From Brachyspira hampsonii (GTDB lineage Bacteria > Spirochaetota > Brachyspiria > Brachyspirales > Brachyspiraceae), in NCBI RefSeq assembly GCF_001746205.1, contig NZ_MDCO01000009.1, positions 1 to 64,000 of the forward strand: a DNA stretch of 64,000 nucleotides, given 5' to 3'. The notes below the pieces were generated by a model. It searched no databases, was not told where the DNA came from, and saw only the letters and a program-made list of their open reading frames with translations. How positions within the stretch are numbered: position 1 is the stretch's first letter; the number at the start of each line of letters is the position of its first letter. This document shows positions 27,677 to 35,575 of the stretch, in pieces. A program made the translations under genes and the position numbers.

Positions 27677-28127
27677 TAATATTATTACTAAAAATGGCGG
27701 ATAACTGACAAATTAAAATAAAAAATTAAGTATATAGTAAGTGATATTTTAAACAATATATTTTAATTAGCAAGTAAGTTTATTATATATATTTTAATTT
27801 TATCAGTTTTTTGTTCTTTTTAGCGTATTGGAATCTGCAGGCTTATTTAAAATAATAATACCTAAGTACATCTATGGCGAAGACTGAGGTGTAAAATTAT
27901 TATAAAATCGCAACAATCATGTTTTATATTTGGTATAAAATATAGACTTTTGTATATTATAACTGTACATGATTTTTAATTAGCATTTGATAACTAACGG
28001 TATTCATTATGTAGGAGACTTACAGTATAAAATAGTAGCTGCCATAGAGCAGAACTTTGTGTGCTTCGTATGACAACTATAAATAAGGTTAATTATGAAA
28101 TAAGTTCATTTATTTTATATTAAACAA
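27677..28127. other. Gene-free stretch between convergent genes
   Basis: 451 bases with no open frame of useful length on either strand and no clear hairpin-plus-T terminator. The part at 27825-28080 is less AT-rich than the flanks, and the minus strand reads FYTSVFAIDVLRYYYFK before a stop (around 27850-27900), which may be a decayed coding remnant. I could not assign it. Confidence 0.4.
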
Positions 28128-28625
28128 TTATCTTAAATACTTATGATATTCGTTTAGGTCTAAATTATCAGAATTAGCATGATATATGCAGTATGGATTT
28201 TCTGCTTTTAAACCTAAATATTTAAAACTTGTTGTTATAGGGGAAAGTATAGTATTAATACCAAACTCCAAAGAATCATAAAAAGATTTTTCTCCGCCTG
28301 CAGTAGTAATTATTTGAAAAGTTTTTCCTTCTAAACATTTGCTTTCACTTCCATAAAGTATATCAGTTAAAACAGTATCCTCCCATTCTTTTAATAGGCT
28401 TGGAGTACTAAACCAAAATAATGGAAACTGAAATATTATTTTATCATGTTCTTTTAATAAAGATATTTCTGATTTCACATTTTCCTTACTTATTTTATTA
28501 TCTTTATATATTTCATTTAAATTATGAATTGTGATATCTTTAAAATCTTTTATCGATTCTAATAATTTACGATTAACCTTTGAATCATTCCAATATGTAT
28601 GCGAAAAAATTATAAGTGTTTTCAT
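28128..28625 (-). CDS. NAD(P)H:quinone oxidoreductase, flavodoxin-2 family
   Basis: A 165-residue cytoplasmic FMN/FAD reductase of the MdaB/KefF type. It starts directly with the first strand KTLIIFSHTYWNDSKVNRKL (phosphate-binding region), followed by the family motif HDKIIFQFPLFWFSTPSLLKEWEDTVL, where the pyridine-nucleotide substrate stacks, and TTAGGEKSFY. It is the last gene of the minus-strand island and the only flavodoxin-fold protein there without a signal peptide. It may supply electrons from NAD(P)H to quinones or electrophiles in the cytoplasm. It follows the DUF4405 gene by 39 bases with an AAAGGAG ribosome site. Confidence 0.82.
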   Translation of the reverse strand: MKTLIIFSHTYWNDSKVNRKLLESIKDFKDITIHNLNEIYKDNKISKENVKSEISLLKEHDKIIFQFPLFWFSTPSLLKEWEDTVLTDILYGSESKCLEGKTFQIITTAGGEKSFYDSLEFGINTILSPITTSFKYLGLKAENPYCIYHANSDNLDLNEYHKYLR

Positions 28626-28664
28626 TTTACTTTTCTCCTTTTTGATATATTAATTTTTATTATA

Positions 28665-29318
28665 TTATTTATTATTATTTTTTATAATTTTTGGCAGATA
28701 GTAGCTTATAAATATGAATAAACCCATTATAGATAAATAATCCATAAAGAAAAGTATTACAGGCTCTTCATAATTAAAAAAAGCAAACTCTACAAGCAAA
28801 AACATTTTATTATATAATTCTCTTTTTATAAATGAAATAATACCATATACAGCAATTAATGAAGCTATTATTAATGCTATTTGTTTTTTTATATTGATAA
28901 ACTTCTTACTCATATTGATAAACATACCCCAATGCATTCCAAGATGTGCTGACATAAATATAAATCCCCAAGAGTTTGAAATCATATGAAGGCGTCTTGT
29001 AAACATTCCGCTGTTATGAATATTCAAAAATCCAAGCACCCTTTGAGAAAATAGTATTCCGCTTATCATTAATCCTATCATACATAAAAAAAGCATAGTA
29101 TTAATGAATGTATTTAAAACCCTATTAAAATTATATTTTCCTTTAGGCAGGTTTTTATACCAATTAAAATTAAGTATATGATGAAGTATAAAAAATATAA
29201 AAAGAAGAAAACCCAAATATTCATGTACGGCATCTCCAGTGAAATGATATGCCATCAAAATAAAAAATAGTAAAGTCATTATTATGTCTACGATTATTTT
29301 TATTATTTTTTTACTCAT
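28665..29318 (-). CDS. DUF4405 multi-helix membrane protein, cytochrome b561-like
   Basis: A 217-residue inner-membrane protein with about six transmembrane helices. Histidines placed in helices look like haem ligands: AYHFTGDAVHEYLGFLLFIFFILHHILN in the first half and RRLHMISNSWGFIFMSAHLGMHWGMF in the second. This helix and histidine pattern is that of DUF4405 proteins and of the b-type cytochrome superfamily. In this setting it could pass electrons across the membrane to the exported flavodoxins, an inference. Spacing of 49 bases from the upstream flavodoxin lipoprotein gene and 39 bases to the downstream reductase supports one transcript. Confidence 0.75.
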   Translation of the reverse strand: MSKKIIKIIVDIIMTLLFFILMAYHFTGDAVHEYLGFLLFIFFILHHILNFNWYKNLPKGKYNFNRVLNTFINTMLFLCMIGLMISGILFSQRVLGFLNIHNSGMFTRRLHMISNSWGFIFMSAHLGMHWGMFINMSKKFINIKKQIALIIASLIAVYGIISFIKRELYNKMFLLVEFAFFNYEEPVILFFMDYLSIMGLFIFISYYLPKIIKNNNK

Positions 29319-29367
29319 TATGTATTTTTACTCCTTATTATATTATAATTATATTCATCACAATTTT

Positions 29368-30060
29368 TTAATAATCCAACTTTCTAAGCCAATCTAAAAC
29401 CTTATTTTTTGATGTTTTTACCTCTGGTCTGTATATTCCTATAGGCTCCAATACTTTGCAGTCATCTGGAAGTAAGTTCCTCAAATCTCTTATAGTTCTT
29501 GAAAGTCCTCCTGTTCCATGAGTACAAAATGGTATTATAGTTTTTCCAGATAGATCATAGCTTTCAACGAATGTGAAAATAGCCATAGGGCAAGTATACC
29601 ACCAATTAGGAAAACCTAAAAATATAACATCATAATCATCTATATTATTAACTCTTTGAGTAAGTCTTGGTCTTTCATTATTATCCCTTTCTTTTCTAGC
29701 TTGATTAAGACATTCATCATAATCGCTTGAATATTTATTTTCTGTTTTTATACTAAATAAATCTCCTCCTGTTTCTTCTTGTATCCAGCCAGCAATTAAT
29801 GCAGCATTTCCAATAGGAAGCACGCTTGCAGAAGTTTCAGCATCTGGGTCTATAGATGAAGGGTTTTCTACTACAGTATTGTCTGCCCAAGTAAAATATG
29901 CTATTAATATTTTTGAATCGCTTTGAGTATAATTGATGTTAACATAATTATTTTGAGTATTATAATTATTATCATTTGTACTTTCTATATTAGAAGTATT
30001 GTTATTTTTGCATGATATAATTATTGATAAAAGTAAATAAATTAATATTAAATTTTTCAT
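29368..30060 (-). CDS. Flavodoxin-domain lipoprotein
   Basis: A 230-residue predicted lipoprotein. ATG 30060 has an AAGGAG site 5-8 bases upstream and gives a clean signal peptide KNLILIYLLLSIIISC with lipobox IISC (Cys 17). An Asn-rich tether (about 18-45) leads to a flavodoxin domain: ILIAYFTWADNTVVENP with an insertion before GNAALIAGWI, FLGFPNWWYTCPMAIFTF (isoalloxazine loop), and IIPFCTHGTGGLSRTIRDL. A lipid-anchored flavodoxin outside the cytoplasm is unusual. The glycine of the GNT phosphate loop is replaced by Asp (ADNT). It belongs to the redox island. Confidence 0.85.
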   Translation of the reverse strand: MKNLILIYLLLSIIISCKNNNTSNIESTNDNNYNTQNNYVNINYTQSDSKILIAYFTWADNTVVENPSSIDPDAETSASVLPIGNAALIAGWIQEETGGDLFSIKTENKYSSDYDECLNQARKERDNNERPRLTQRVNNIDDYDVIFLGFPNWWYTCPMAIFTFVESYDLSGKTIIPFCTHGTGGLSRTIRDLRNLLPDDCKVLEPIGIYRPEVKTSKNKVLDWLRKLDY

Positions 30061-30162
30061 ATAATCTCCTTTCATATTTTTTTAATAATCCGCCTATTAT
30101 TTATTTTTTATTGTAACAGGCAGATTAGAAAAAAGTTTTATTAACAAAATGGTATCTACTGT

Positions 30163-30777
30163 CTATTTTTTTAAATTTAATTCTCTTATCCAAGATTTTA
30201 TTCTCTCGTCCTCTGATTGTATATTAGAAGAGTCTAATGCCAAGCCATTTAATATATTGGCATTTTTTATCATGTTTCTAATAGTATTATATGATCTTCC
30301 AGCACCGTATCCGTCATGAGTACAAAATGGTATTATAGTTTTTGATGACAAATTATAATCTCTAATGAATGAACGCACTGCCATTGGTACATCATTAGCC
30401 CATACAGGATATCCTATAAAAACGGTATCATATTTATTTATATCAATATTTAACGGCTTTATTTTCGGAAAATAATTGTTACGCATCTCTTCATGATTTT
30501 TATCAACTAAATTGTCGAAATTATCAGTGTATTTATCAACTGTTTCTATTAATCTAATATCAGCATTTAATTCATTTTTTATTATATTAGCAGCATATTC
30601 TGTAGTACCTACTCTGTTATTATTTGCTATAATGCTTGCTGAAGTTGAGGCGTCTATATTATCTTTAAATAAAGTGTTTCCTACTCTTGAAAAATAAACA
30701 ATCAGAATTTTTGAATTCTGTGCATATCCTATGTATGTAAACACTAGATAAAGCATTATAATCATGTATTTTTTCAT
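30163..30777 (-). CDS. Exported flavodoxin
   Basis: A 204-residue protein. ATG 30777 is chosen over the GTG at 30783, which would sit directly on the AAGGAG ribosome site. The signal peptide KKYMIIMLYLVFTYIGYA is followed by QNSKILIVYFSRVGNTLFKDN, a flavodoxin phosphate loop with GNT. The flavin loops FIGYPVWANDVPMAVRSF and IIPFCTHDGYGAGRSYNTI follow. The insertion after GNT (NIDASTSASIIANNNRVGTTEYAANII) is shared with the downstream lipoprotein copy. It lies in a 102-to-156-base spaced minus-strand series with the other island genes. Confidence 0.85.
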   Translation of the reverse strand: MKKYMIIMLYLVFTYIGYAQNSKILIVYFSRVGNTLFKDNIDASTSASIIANNNRVGTTEYAANIIKNELNADIRLIETVDKYTDNFDNLVDKNHEEMRNNYFPKIKPLNIDINKYDTVFIGYPVWANDVPMAVRSFIRDYNLSSKTIIPFCTHDGYGAGRSYNTIRNMIKNANILNGLALDSSNIQSEDERIKSWIRELNLKK

Positions 30778-30933
30778 GTACACTCCTTTTTATAATAAAA
30801 TTGATTTCTATATTTTATAAATGTATTGTTAGCTTTTTTGATTCAACTTCGTCAAATTTGCGACAATTGAAGGCATAGCAGCATGACTAGTAAAAACAAA
30901 TATAAAATACATTTTTGACAAACTTAAAAATTG

Positions 30934-31365
30934 TCAGTATATACTAAAAGTTATATCTGCTCTTCTTTCTCCTCTGTTATATAAATCATGAAAAATACTT
31001 AAATCTGATGTAACTTTTCCAATTGGTATAACTTCCATAGTAAGATTGGGATTAGATGACTGTGAGTAGAATATTGCAAGCGAATTATTTCTGGCACAGT
31101 ATGTTATATCACCGTTTTGGAAATTTAATTTTCCTTTTGTTATATTTTTTGGTCTGTAGTCTATTGAGCCGTAATATTCTCTATTACCATAACCTGCCAT
31201 AGAAACAGTAATTGGAAATATATTCATTATCTCTTTTGATAGTTCTGTATCATAAATAACTCCTTCCAATACTTGATTGTTTACAGTAATTTTTATTTTT
31301 GTATTCTCTTGAGCATTACATAAACTAAAAAATATAAAAAAGATAATTATACTAATTTTTTTCAT
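30934..31365 (-). CDS. Exported cyclophilin-like fold protein
   Basis: A 143-residue protein with signal peptide KKISIIIFFIFFSLCNA and a mature domain of the bacterial cyclophilin-like family (PF18050-type). The start of the fold is KIKITVNNQVLEGVIYDTELSKEIMNIFP; the middle is YGSIDYRPKN; and the family signature GDITYCARNNSLAIFYS precedes IPIGKV and a final short strand. These proteins have the cyclophilin barrel, but isomerase activity is not established. It is a paralogue of the gene at 33969-34397. Downstream lies a 156-base gap that may hold a short remnant frame. Confidence 0.8.
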   Translation of the reverse strand: MKKISIIIFFIFFSLCNAQENTKIKITVNNQVLEGVIYDTELSKEIMNIFPITVSMAGYGNREYYGSIDYRPKNITKGKLNFQNGDITYCARNNSLAIFYSQSSNPNLTMEVIPIGKVTSDLSIFHDLYNRGERRADITFSIY

Positions 31366-31467
31366 AATATATAAACTCCGTAATTAATTTTATTATTATT
31401 TACTTTTTACTTGCTTTCAATTAGAAAATATTTACTAATTTATAAACTGAAAGCAAGTTTATAATTT

Positions 31468-32025
31468 TTATAGTATGTTTATATTTTGAAGCCATGTTCT
31501 TATATTATTTTCTGAGCCATTAACACTTCTTCCAGATATACTTAGATGGTTTAATATATCAGAGTTAGGGCATAAAGTTTTTATATCATTTAAACTTCTT
31601 CCCATACCGCCTCCGCCATGCGTGCATAAAGGAGCTATTTTTTTACCGCTGAAATTATGAGTTTGTAATAATTGTTTTACTGCCTGAGGAATAGTACCCC
31701 ACCAATTAGGGTAACATAATATTATAGTATCATAATCTGCCAAATTATTTATATTAGCACTTAATCTAGGTAAAACATTATTATTTAATTCATCTCTTGC
31801 CTGATTTATAGTATCATTATAATCAGTAGGGTAGCTTTCTGCAGTTTTTACTTCAAATATATCAGCATGAGTCATGTTCTTTATCATATTGGCAGCTGTT
31901 CTGGTGTTTCCTCCCCAAGAGAAATATACTATTAAAGTTTTTGAGCTTTGAGCGTATAAACCTCCTATTAATAATGTGCTTGAAAGAAATAATGATAATA
32001 ATATTGTTTTGATAATTTTTCTCAT
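31468..32025 (-). CDS. Exported flavodoxin
   Basis: A 185-residue protein. ATG 32025 is used (AAGGAG 9 bases upstream; an in-frame TTG at 32031 is too close). The signal peptide RKIIKTILLSLFLSSTLLIGGLYA is followed by a compact flavodoxin: KTLIVYFSWGGNTRTAANMI (intact GNT loop without insertion), NQARDELNNNVLPRL, IILCYPNWWGTIPQAVKQLL, and APLCTHGGGGMGRSLNDI. It is the best-preserved of the three exported flavodoxins. It follows the carboxymuconolactone-decarboxylase gene by 119 bases in the island. Confidence 0.87.
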   Translation of the reverse strand: MRKIIKTILLSLFLSSTLLIGGLYAQSSKTLIVYFSWGGNTRTAANMIKNMTHADIFEVKTAESYPTDYNDTINQARDELNNNVLPRLSANINNLADYDTIILCYPNWWGTIPQAVKQLLQTHNFSGKKIAPLCTHGGGGMGRSLNDIKTLCPNSDILNHLSISGRSVNGSENNIRTWLQNINIL

Positions 32026-32144
32026 ATTCAAACTCTCCTTTTATAAAATTTTTTTATTAACTTTTATAAAAAATGTATAGTTATTTTGCATTTTTTATTG
32101 ATGTTATTATAAATGGATATAATAAGTATTATTCTTGTTTATTA

Positions 32145-32990
32145 TTATTGTATATTATTAATTACAGTTATAGCGTTCAATGTTCTTGGGTATCCTATAT
32201 AAGGAAGGCATTGAGTTACAGCTTCTATCATCATATCTTTAGTATTACCCATTGCTATATTAGCATTTGCATGTGCTATAGCCTGAGGTTCAGCTCCTCC
32301 TAAAGATATTATCATTATGAATGTTAAAAGCTCTCTTGTTTTTAAATACAAACCTGTTCTTGTATAGAAATCTCCGAAACAGTTAGCTGATAAATAGTTC
32401 TGAATATGTTTTTGATTTGGGGCGGCATTTGAATGAGCAGTAAGTATTGCATTTCCAAATATGCTTACCTGAGTTTCTAATCCTTTATCAAATCTTGTTT
32501 CCTCTGTAACAGTTGATTGAGATTCTATAGGAAGTGATATATTTTTTGCTTTAAAAATTTCATTTGCTTTTTCTAATGCCGCAAATACTCTTGGAAAACC
32601 TACATAAGGAGAACATTGATATAGTGCCTCTTTTATCTCTATAGGTGTAACTCCTACATTCAAAGCTATTTCTACATGATCTTTTATAAAGTCAGTGCCT
32701 TGAGAAGCTGTTAGAGAAACTAATGTTACAAGCTCTCTTAATTTTGCATCTAATGAGCCATGATTATAAACTTCGCCGTATAAAAAGTTATTGAATATAC
32801 TTTCTAATTCTTCATCATTGGGTTTTGTAGAAGCGGCATCTCTTTTAAATAATTCATTATATTTGGTGTTTGCTTTTTCTGTCATATTTAGATTTCCTCC
32901 ATTATTGTTTGTATTATTGTTATTTGCCTGACAAGATAATATTGTCATTAATAAGAATATTGATAAACTTAATTTTAACATTTTTTTCAT
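32145..32990 (-). CDS. Carboxymuconolactone decarboxylase-family lipoprotein (double domain)
   Basis: A 281-residue predicted lipoprotein: signal peptide ending ILSC (Cys about 20), an Asn-rich tether, then two CMD/AhpD-like alpha-helical domains (about 60-140 and 170-275). The first shows LRELVTLVSLTASQGTDFIKDHVEIALNVGVTP and the second TRELLTFIMIISLGGAEPQAIAHANANIAMG, each followed by a conserved YVGFPR or YIGYPR turn. The CxxC pair of AhpD peroxidase partners is absent, so thiol peroxidase activity is unlikely; the substrate is unknown. It lies 18 bases after the aldo/keto reductase gene, so the two are surely one operon under the MerR-type promoter at 33892-33922. Confidence 0.87.
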   Translation of the reverse strand: MKKMLKLSLSIFLLMTILSCQANNNNTNNNGGNLNMTEKANTKYNELFKRDAASTKPNDEELESIFNNFLYGEVYNHGSLDAKLRELVTLVSLTASQGTDFIKDHVEIALNVGVTPIEIKEALYQCSPYVGFPRVFAALEKANEIFKAKNISLPIESQSTVTEETRFDKGLETQVSIFGNAILTAHSNAAPNQKHIQNYLSANCFGDFYTRTGLYLKTRELLTFIMIISLGGAEPQAIAHANANIAMGNTKDMMIEAVTQCLPYIGYPRTLNAITVINNIQ

Positions 32991-33008
32991 TTAATAATCT
33001 CCTTTATA

Positions 33009-33854
33009 TTAATATTTCATATTTAATAATTGTTTTATAAACTTTTCATCTTCATTAAGAAATATTATATTTTTATTATTGTCTAAAGTTTTTATAAGAT
33101 TCATATCATTATCATCTAATATAAAATCAAATATTTTAGAGTTTTCTATTATTCTATCTTTATTAACACTTTTTGGTATAATAGGTATATTTCTTTGAGT
33201 TAGCCATCTTAAAATAACTTGAGCTGCAGTTTTATTATATTTTTTTCCTATGCTTTTTAATATTTCATTATTGAAAATATTATTACTGCCTTCTGCTAAA
33301 GGTGCCCAAGATTCTAATGTGATATTATACTCTTTCATTAATTCTTGATCTTCCCATCTTTGGAAGAATGGATGTGTTTCTATTTGATTAATAGCTGGCA
33401 TTATTTTATGATTATATACAAAATCAATTAATCTCTCTTTATAGAAGTTGCAAACTCCTATGGCTTTTATATGTCCTGCTTCATATAATTCTTCCATTGC
33501 TTTCCAAGCGGAATAATAATTACCAAAAGGCATATGGAGTAAATATAAATCTAAATAATCCAATCCTAATTTTTCCATAGATATTTGAAATGCTTTTTTT
33601 GCCTTATCATAATCTGCATCCTGTATCCATAATTTTGTGGTTATAAACATCTCTTTTCTATTTATACCGCTTTCTTTTATAGCATCTCCTACTGCTTTTT
33701 CATTCATATATATAGATGCTGTATCTATGTGTCTGTATCCAGCTTCAATAGCGTAAAGACATGCTTTTTTGCATTCTTCGTAATTATCTATTTTGTATAC
33801 TCCGAATCCAAGAATAGGCATTTCAACACCATTATTTAATTTTATATTATTCAT
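33009..33854 (-). CDS. Aldo/keto reductase
   Basis: A 281-residue cytoplasmic NADPH-dependent carbonyl reductase (AKR superfamily, AKR5-like). The catalytic tetrad is in place: Asp and Tyr in GYRHIDTASIYMNEKAVG, Lys in FITTKLWI, His in YLLHMPFG. The NADP-binding end reads IPIIPKSVNKDRIIENSKIF. It would reduce aldehydes such as methylglyoxal-type electrophiles to alcohols, which fits a MerR/NmlR-type regulator. It is the first gene after the MerR-type promoter at 33892-33922 and heads the long minus-strand island. Confidence 0.92.
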   Translation of the reverse strand: MNNIKLNNGVEMPILGFGVYKIDNYEECKKACLYAIEAGYRHIDTASIYMNEKAVGDAIKESGINRKEMFITTKLWIQDADYDKAKKAFQISMEKLGLDYLDLYLLHMPFGNYYSAWKAMEELYEAGHIKAIGVCNFYKERLIDFVYNHKIMPAINQIETHPFFQRWEDQELMKEYNITLESWAPLAEGSNNIFNNEILKSIGKKYNKTAAQVILRWLTQRNIPIIPKSVNKDRIIENSKIFDFILDDNDMNLIKTLDNNKNIIFLNEDEKFIKQLLNMKY

Positions 33855-33891
33855 AATCTCTCCATTTTTACTATATGTAAATTATTTTTTT

Positions 33892-33922
33892 ATTTTAGCA
33901 TTAGAGTTTACTCCAATGTCAA
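33892..33922 (-). promoter_or_regulatory. MerR-type promoter/operator of the aldo/keto reductase operon
   Basis: On the minus strand TTGACA (33922-33917), an unusually long 19-base spacer holding the palindrome TTGGAGTAAACTCTAA, and TAAAAT (33897-33892). Long-spacer promoters with a dyad between the boxes are the hallmark of activation by MerR proteins. Confidence 0.85.
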
Positions 33923-33968
33923 TATAAAAATTATAATTTTTTATTTAATTCTAATAAACTTATAATTT

Positions 33969-34397
33969 TTAATTTGCTTTCTCTATACGAATTTCAAAAT
34001 CTCCTTTCATATTTGAAAGTTTTGATATATCAGAAATATTTTCAAATCTTCCCAAATAAATTAAATTATTTGAATATCTGAAATTTTTATAAAATATAGC
34101 CAAATTACCCCAAGGAGCATAATAAGTTATATCTCCTGCTTTTGGAGTTATGCCGTCTGGTTCATTTTGAGTATTTAGTTTTTTACTCAGATATGATATT
34201 TTCTCTGTACCATTAAAATCTTCAATTTTCAAATTCATAGGCAGAAGCGATAAAAAATCATTTCCGGCATTTGAATTTGTTATTAAAGCATAAATTTCAT
34301 TATCATTAAATGTTAGTTTTACTTTTGTATTTTGTGTAAAAGCATTCATTGTAAGTATACTCAATATAAGTAATATAAAAGTAATAGTTTTTGTCAT
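33969..34397 (-). CDS. Exported cyclophilin-like fold protein, second copy
   Basis: A 142-residue protein with signal peptide TKTITFILLILSILTMNAFT and a cyclophilin-like mature domain: KVKLTFNDNEIYALITNSNAGNDFLSLLP at the start and GDITYYAPWGNLAIFYKNFRYSNNLIYLGRF as the family signature. It parallels the island copy at 30934-31365, but the two differ in about half of the residues I could align. It follows the cupin gene by 38 bases, so it is read from the same MerR-type promoter. The downstream operon has its own MerR-type promoter 47 bases after its stop. Confidence 0.8.
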   Translation of the reverse strand: MTKTITFILLILSILTMNAFTQNTKVKLTFNDNEIYALITNSNAGNDFLSLLPMNLKIEDFNGTEKISYLSKKLNTQNEPDGITPKAGDITYYAPWGNLAIFYKNFRYSNNLIYLGRFENISDISKLSNMKGDFEIRIEKAN

Positions 34398-34435
34398 AAA
34401 TAAATCTCTATTATAAAAATATTTTTATTAATGTA

Positions 34436-34960
34436 TTATTGATTAGTATAGCTGTAATATTCTTCATCAGTAACATGTTCCATCCAAGTAACATTGTTTC
34501 CGTTTGAATCACCTGTTATAGCAACATGTTTCATTGGTGAATTTGGAGAAGCTCCATGCCAATGTTTAACATTTGAAGGGCAGTATAAAATATCTCCAGC
34601 TCTAAACTCCTGAATAGGTTTTCCTTCTTCCTGAGTAAGTCCGACACCTTCAACAACTATTAAATGCTGTCCAGCTGGGTGAGTATGCCATGCACTTCTT
34701 GCACCAGCTTGAAATGTAACATAGGCTACTGAGAATTTAGATGTTTCATTAGGTGCTGTTATACTTTCAACTTCAACATCGCCTGTAAAATAGTCTGCTG
34801 AACCTTTAGATTTTTGCCCTTCGCCGTTTTTTATCAATACTGTTCCTTCTGGTGATTTTGCATATTCATAAATGTTTGAAGCCTCTTTACTTCCTGCATT
34901 ACATGATACAGTAGTAAATATTATTGATAAAGTAAAACTAATTAGTAAATATTTTTTCAT
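34436..34960 (-). CDS. Cupin-domain lipoprotein
   Basis: A 174-residue predicted lipoprotein: signal peptide KKYLLISFTLSIIFTTVSC (lipobox TVSC, Cys 20), then a single cupin barrel. Motif 1 reads HTHPAGQHLIVVEG, giving the metal-binding histidines; motif 2 reads ILYCPSNVKHWHGASP, giving the last histidines. It is close to small cupins found next to carboxymuconolactone-decarboxylase and flavodoxin genes in anaerobes; some relatives are manganese-dependent lyases, others uncharacterised. The first gene after the MerR-type promoter at 34992-35022 and 109 bases downstream of the MerR gene. Confidence 0.88.
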   Translation of the reverse strand: MKKYLLISFTLSIIFTTVSCNAGSKEASNIYEYAKSPEGTVLIKNGEGQKSKGSADYFTGDVEVESITAPNETSKFSVAYVTFQAGARSAWHTHPAGQHLIVVEGVGLTQEEGKPIQEFRAGDILYCPSNVKHWHGASPNSPMKHVAITGDSNGNNVTWMEHVTDEEYYSYTNQ

Positions 34961-34991
34961 TTTCTCTCCTTTTTGTAAATAATATTTTCTG

Positions 34992-35022
34992 ATTATAGCA
35001 TTTGAGTGAACTCCAATGTCAA
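34992..35022 (-). promoter_or_regulatory. MerR-type promoter/operator of the cupin operon
   Basis: On the minus strand TTGACA (35022-35017), a 19-base spacer with the dyad TTGGAGTTCACTCAAA, and TATAAT (34997-34992). It lies between the MerR gene and the cupin gene. Confidence 0.88.
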
Positions 35023-35069
35023 TATAGAATTATCATAAATTAAATTTTTTATGATTTAATATTTTTTCT

Positions 35070-35420
35070 TTAATTAAAAAAATCTTTTTCTTCTAGTTTT
35101 TTATTTAGTTTATCTAATTTTATTTTTAAATCATTAAAATGTCTTTGCATTAAATTTCTTTCATTAATTAGTATTGATTTTCTTTCATTTATTGTATTTG
35201 TACCTTTTTGGCAAAGTTTAATATATTTTATAATGGAGTCTATTGATATGCCTAAATCACGCATTGATTTTGAAAACTCTATACATTTCAAATTATATTC
35301 ATTATAGTTTCTAATTCCGCTTTTGCTTCTTCCTATTTCCGGTATTACTCCTATTTTCTCATAGTATCTTAAAGTGTCTTTTGTGAGTCCTGTTAATTGG
35401 CTTACTTCTGATATAGTCAT
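35070..35420 (-). CDS. MerR-family transcriptional regulator (AdhR/NmlR-like)
   Basis: A 116-residue DNA-binding protein, shorter than CueR- or SoxR-type members. The N-terminal winged helix-turn-helix is clear (TISEVSQLTGLTKDTLRYYEKIGVIPEIGRSKSGIRNYNEYN), followed by MRDLGISIDSIIKYIKLCQKG and a coiled-coil dimer helix (about 80-112, KSILINERNLMQRHFNDLKIKLDKLNKKLEE). No metal-binding Cys pair near the end, so it is not a metal sensor of the classic type; AdhR/NmlR relatives respond to aldehydes and electrophiles. Three promoters of MerR architecture nearby share one dyad, most likely its target. Confidence 0.9.
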   Translation of the reverse strand: MTISEVSQLTGLTKDTLRYYEKIGVIPEIGRSKSGIRNYNEYNLKCIEFSKSMRDLGISIDSIIKYIKLCQKGTNTINERKSILINERNLMQRHFNDLKIKLDKLNKKLEEKDFFN

Positions 35421-35575
35421 GATGTACTCCTTATTATTAATTATGAGGCTATTTTAATGCATCAATACTAATATATCAAATACTTATATCTTATAATTAG
35501 TTATAATAAAAAAGTATTACTAAATATTGTTATTTATGATATGATAAGCAAAAATTATAATTGGAATATTTATTT

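Noticed and set aside
27677-28127. tRNA or riboswitch in the gap
   Set aside because: No cloverleaf with a GTTCRA-type T-loop and no conserved aptamer pieces were found on either strand.
32073-32303. Plus-strand frame opposite the CMD lipoprotein end
   Set aside because: It is Tyr/Ser/Phe-rich from reading AT-rich DNA in the wrong frame; the minus strand carries the conserved YIGYPR motif there.
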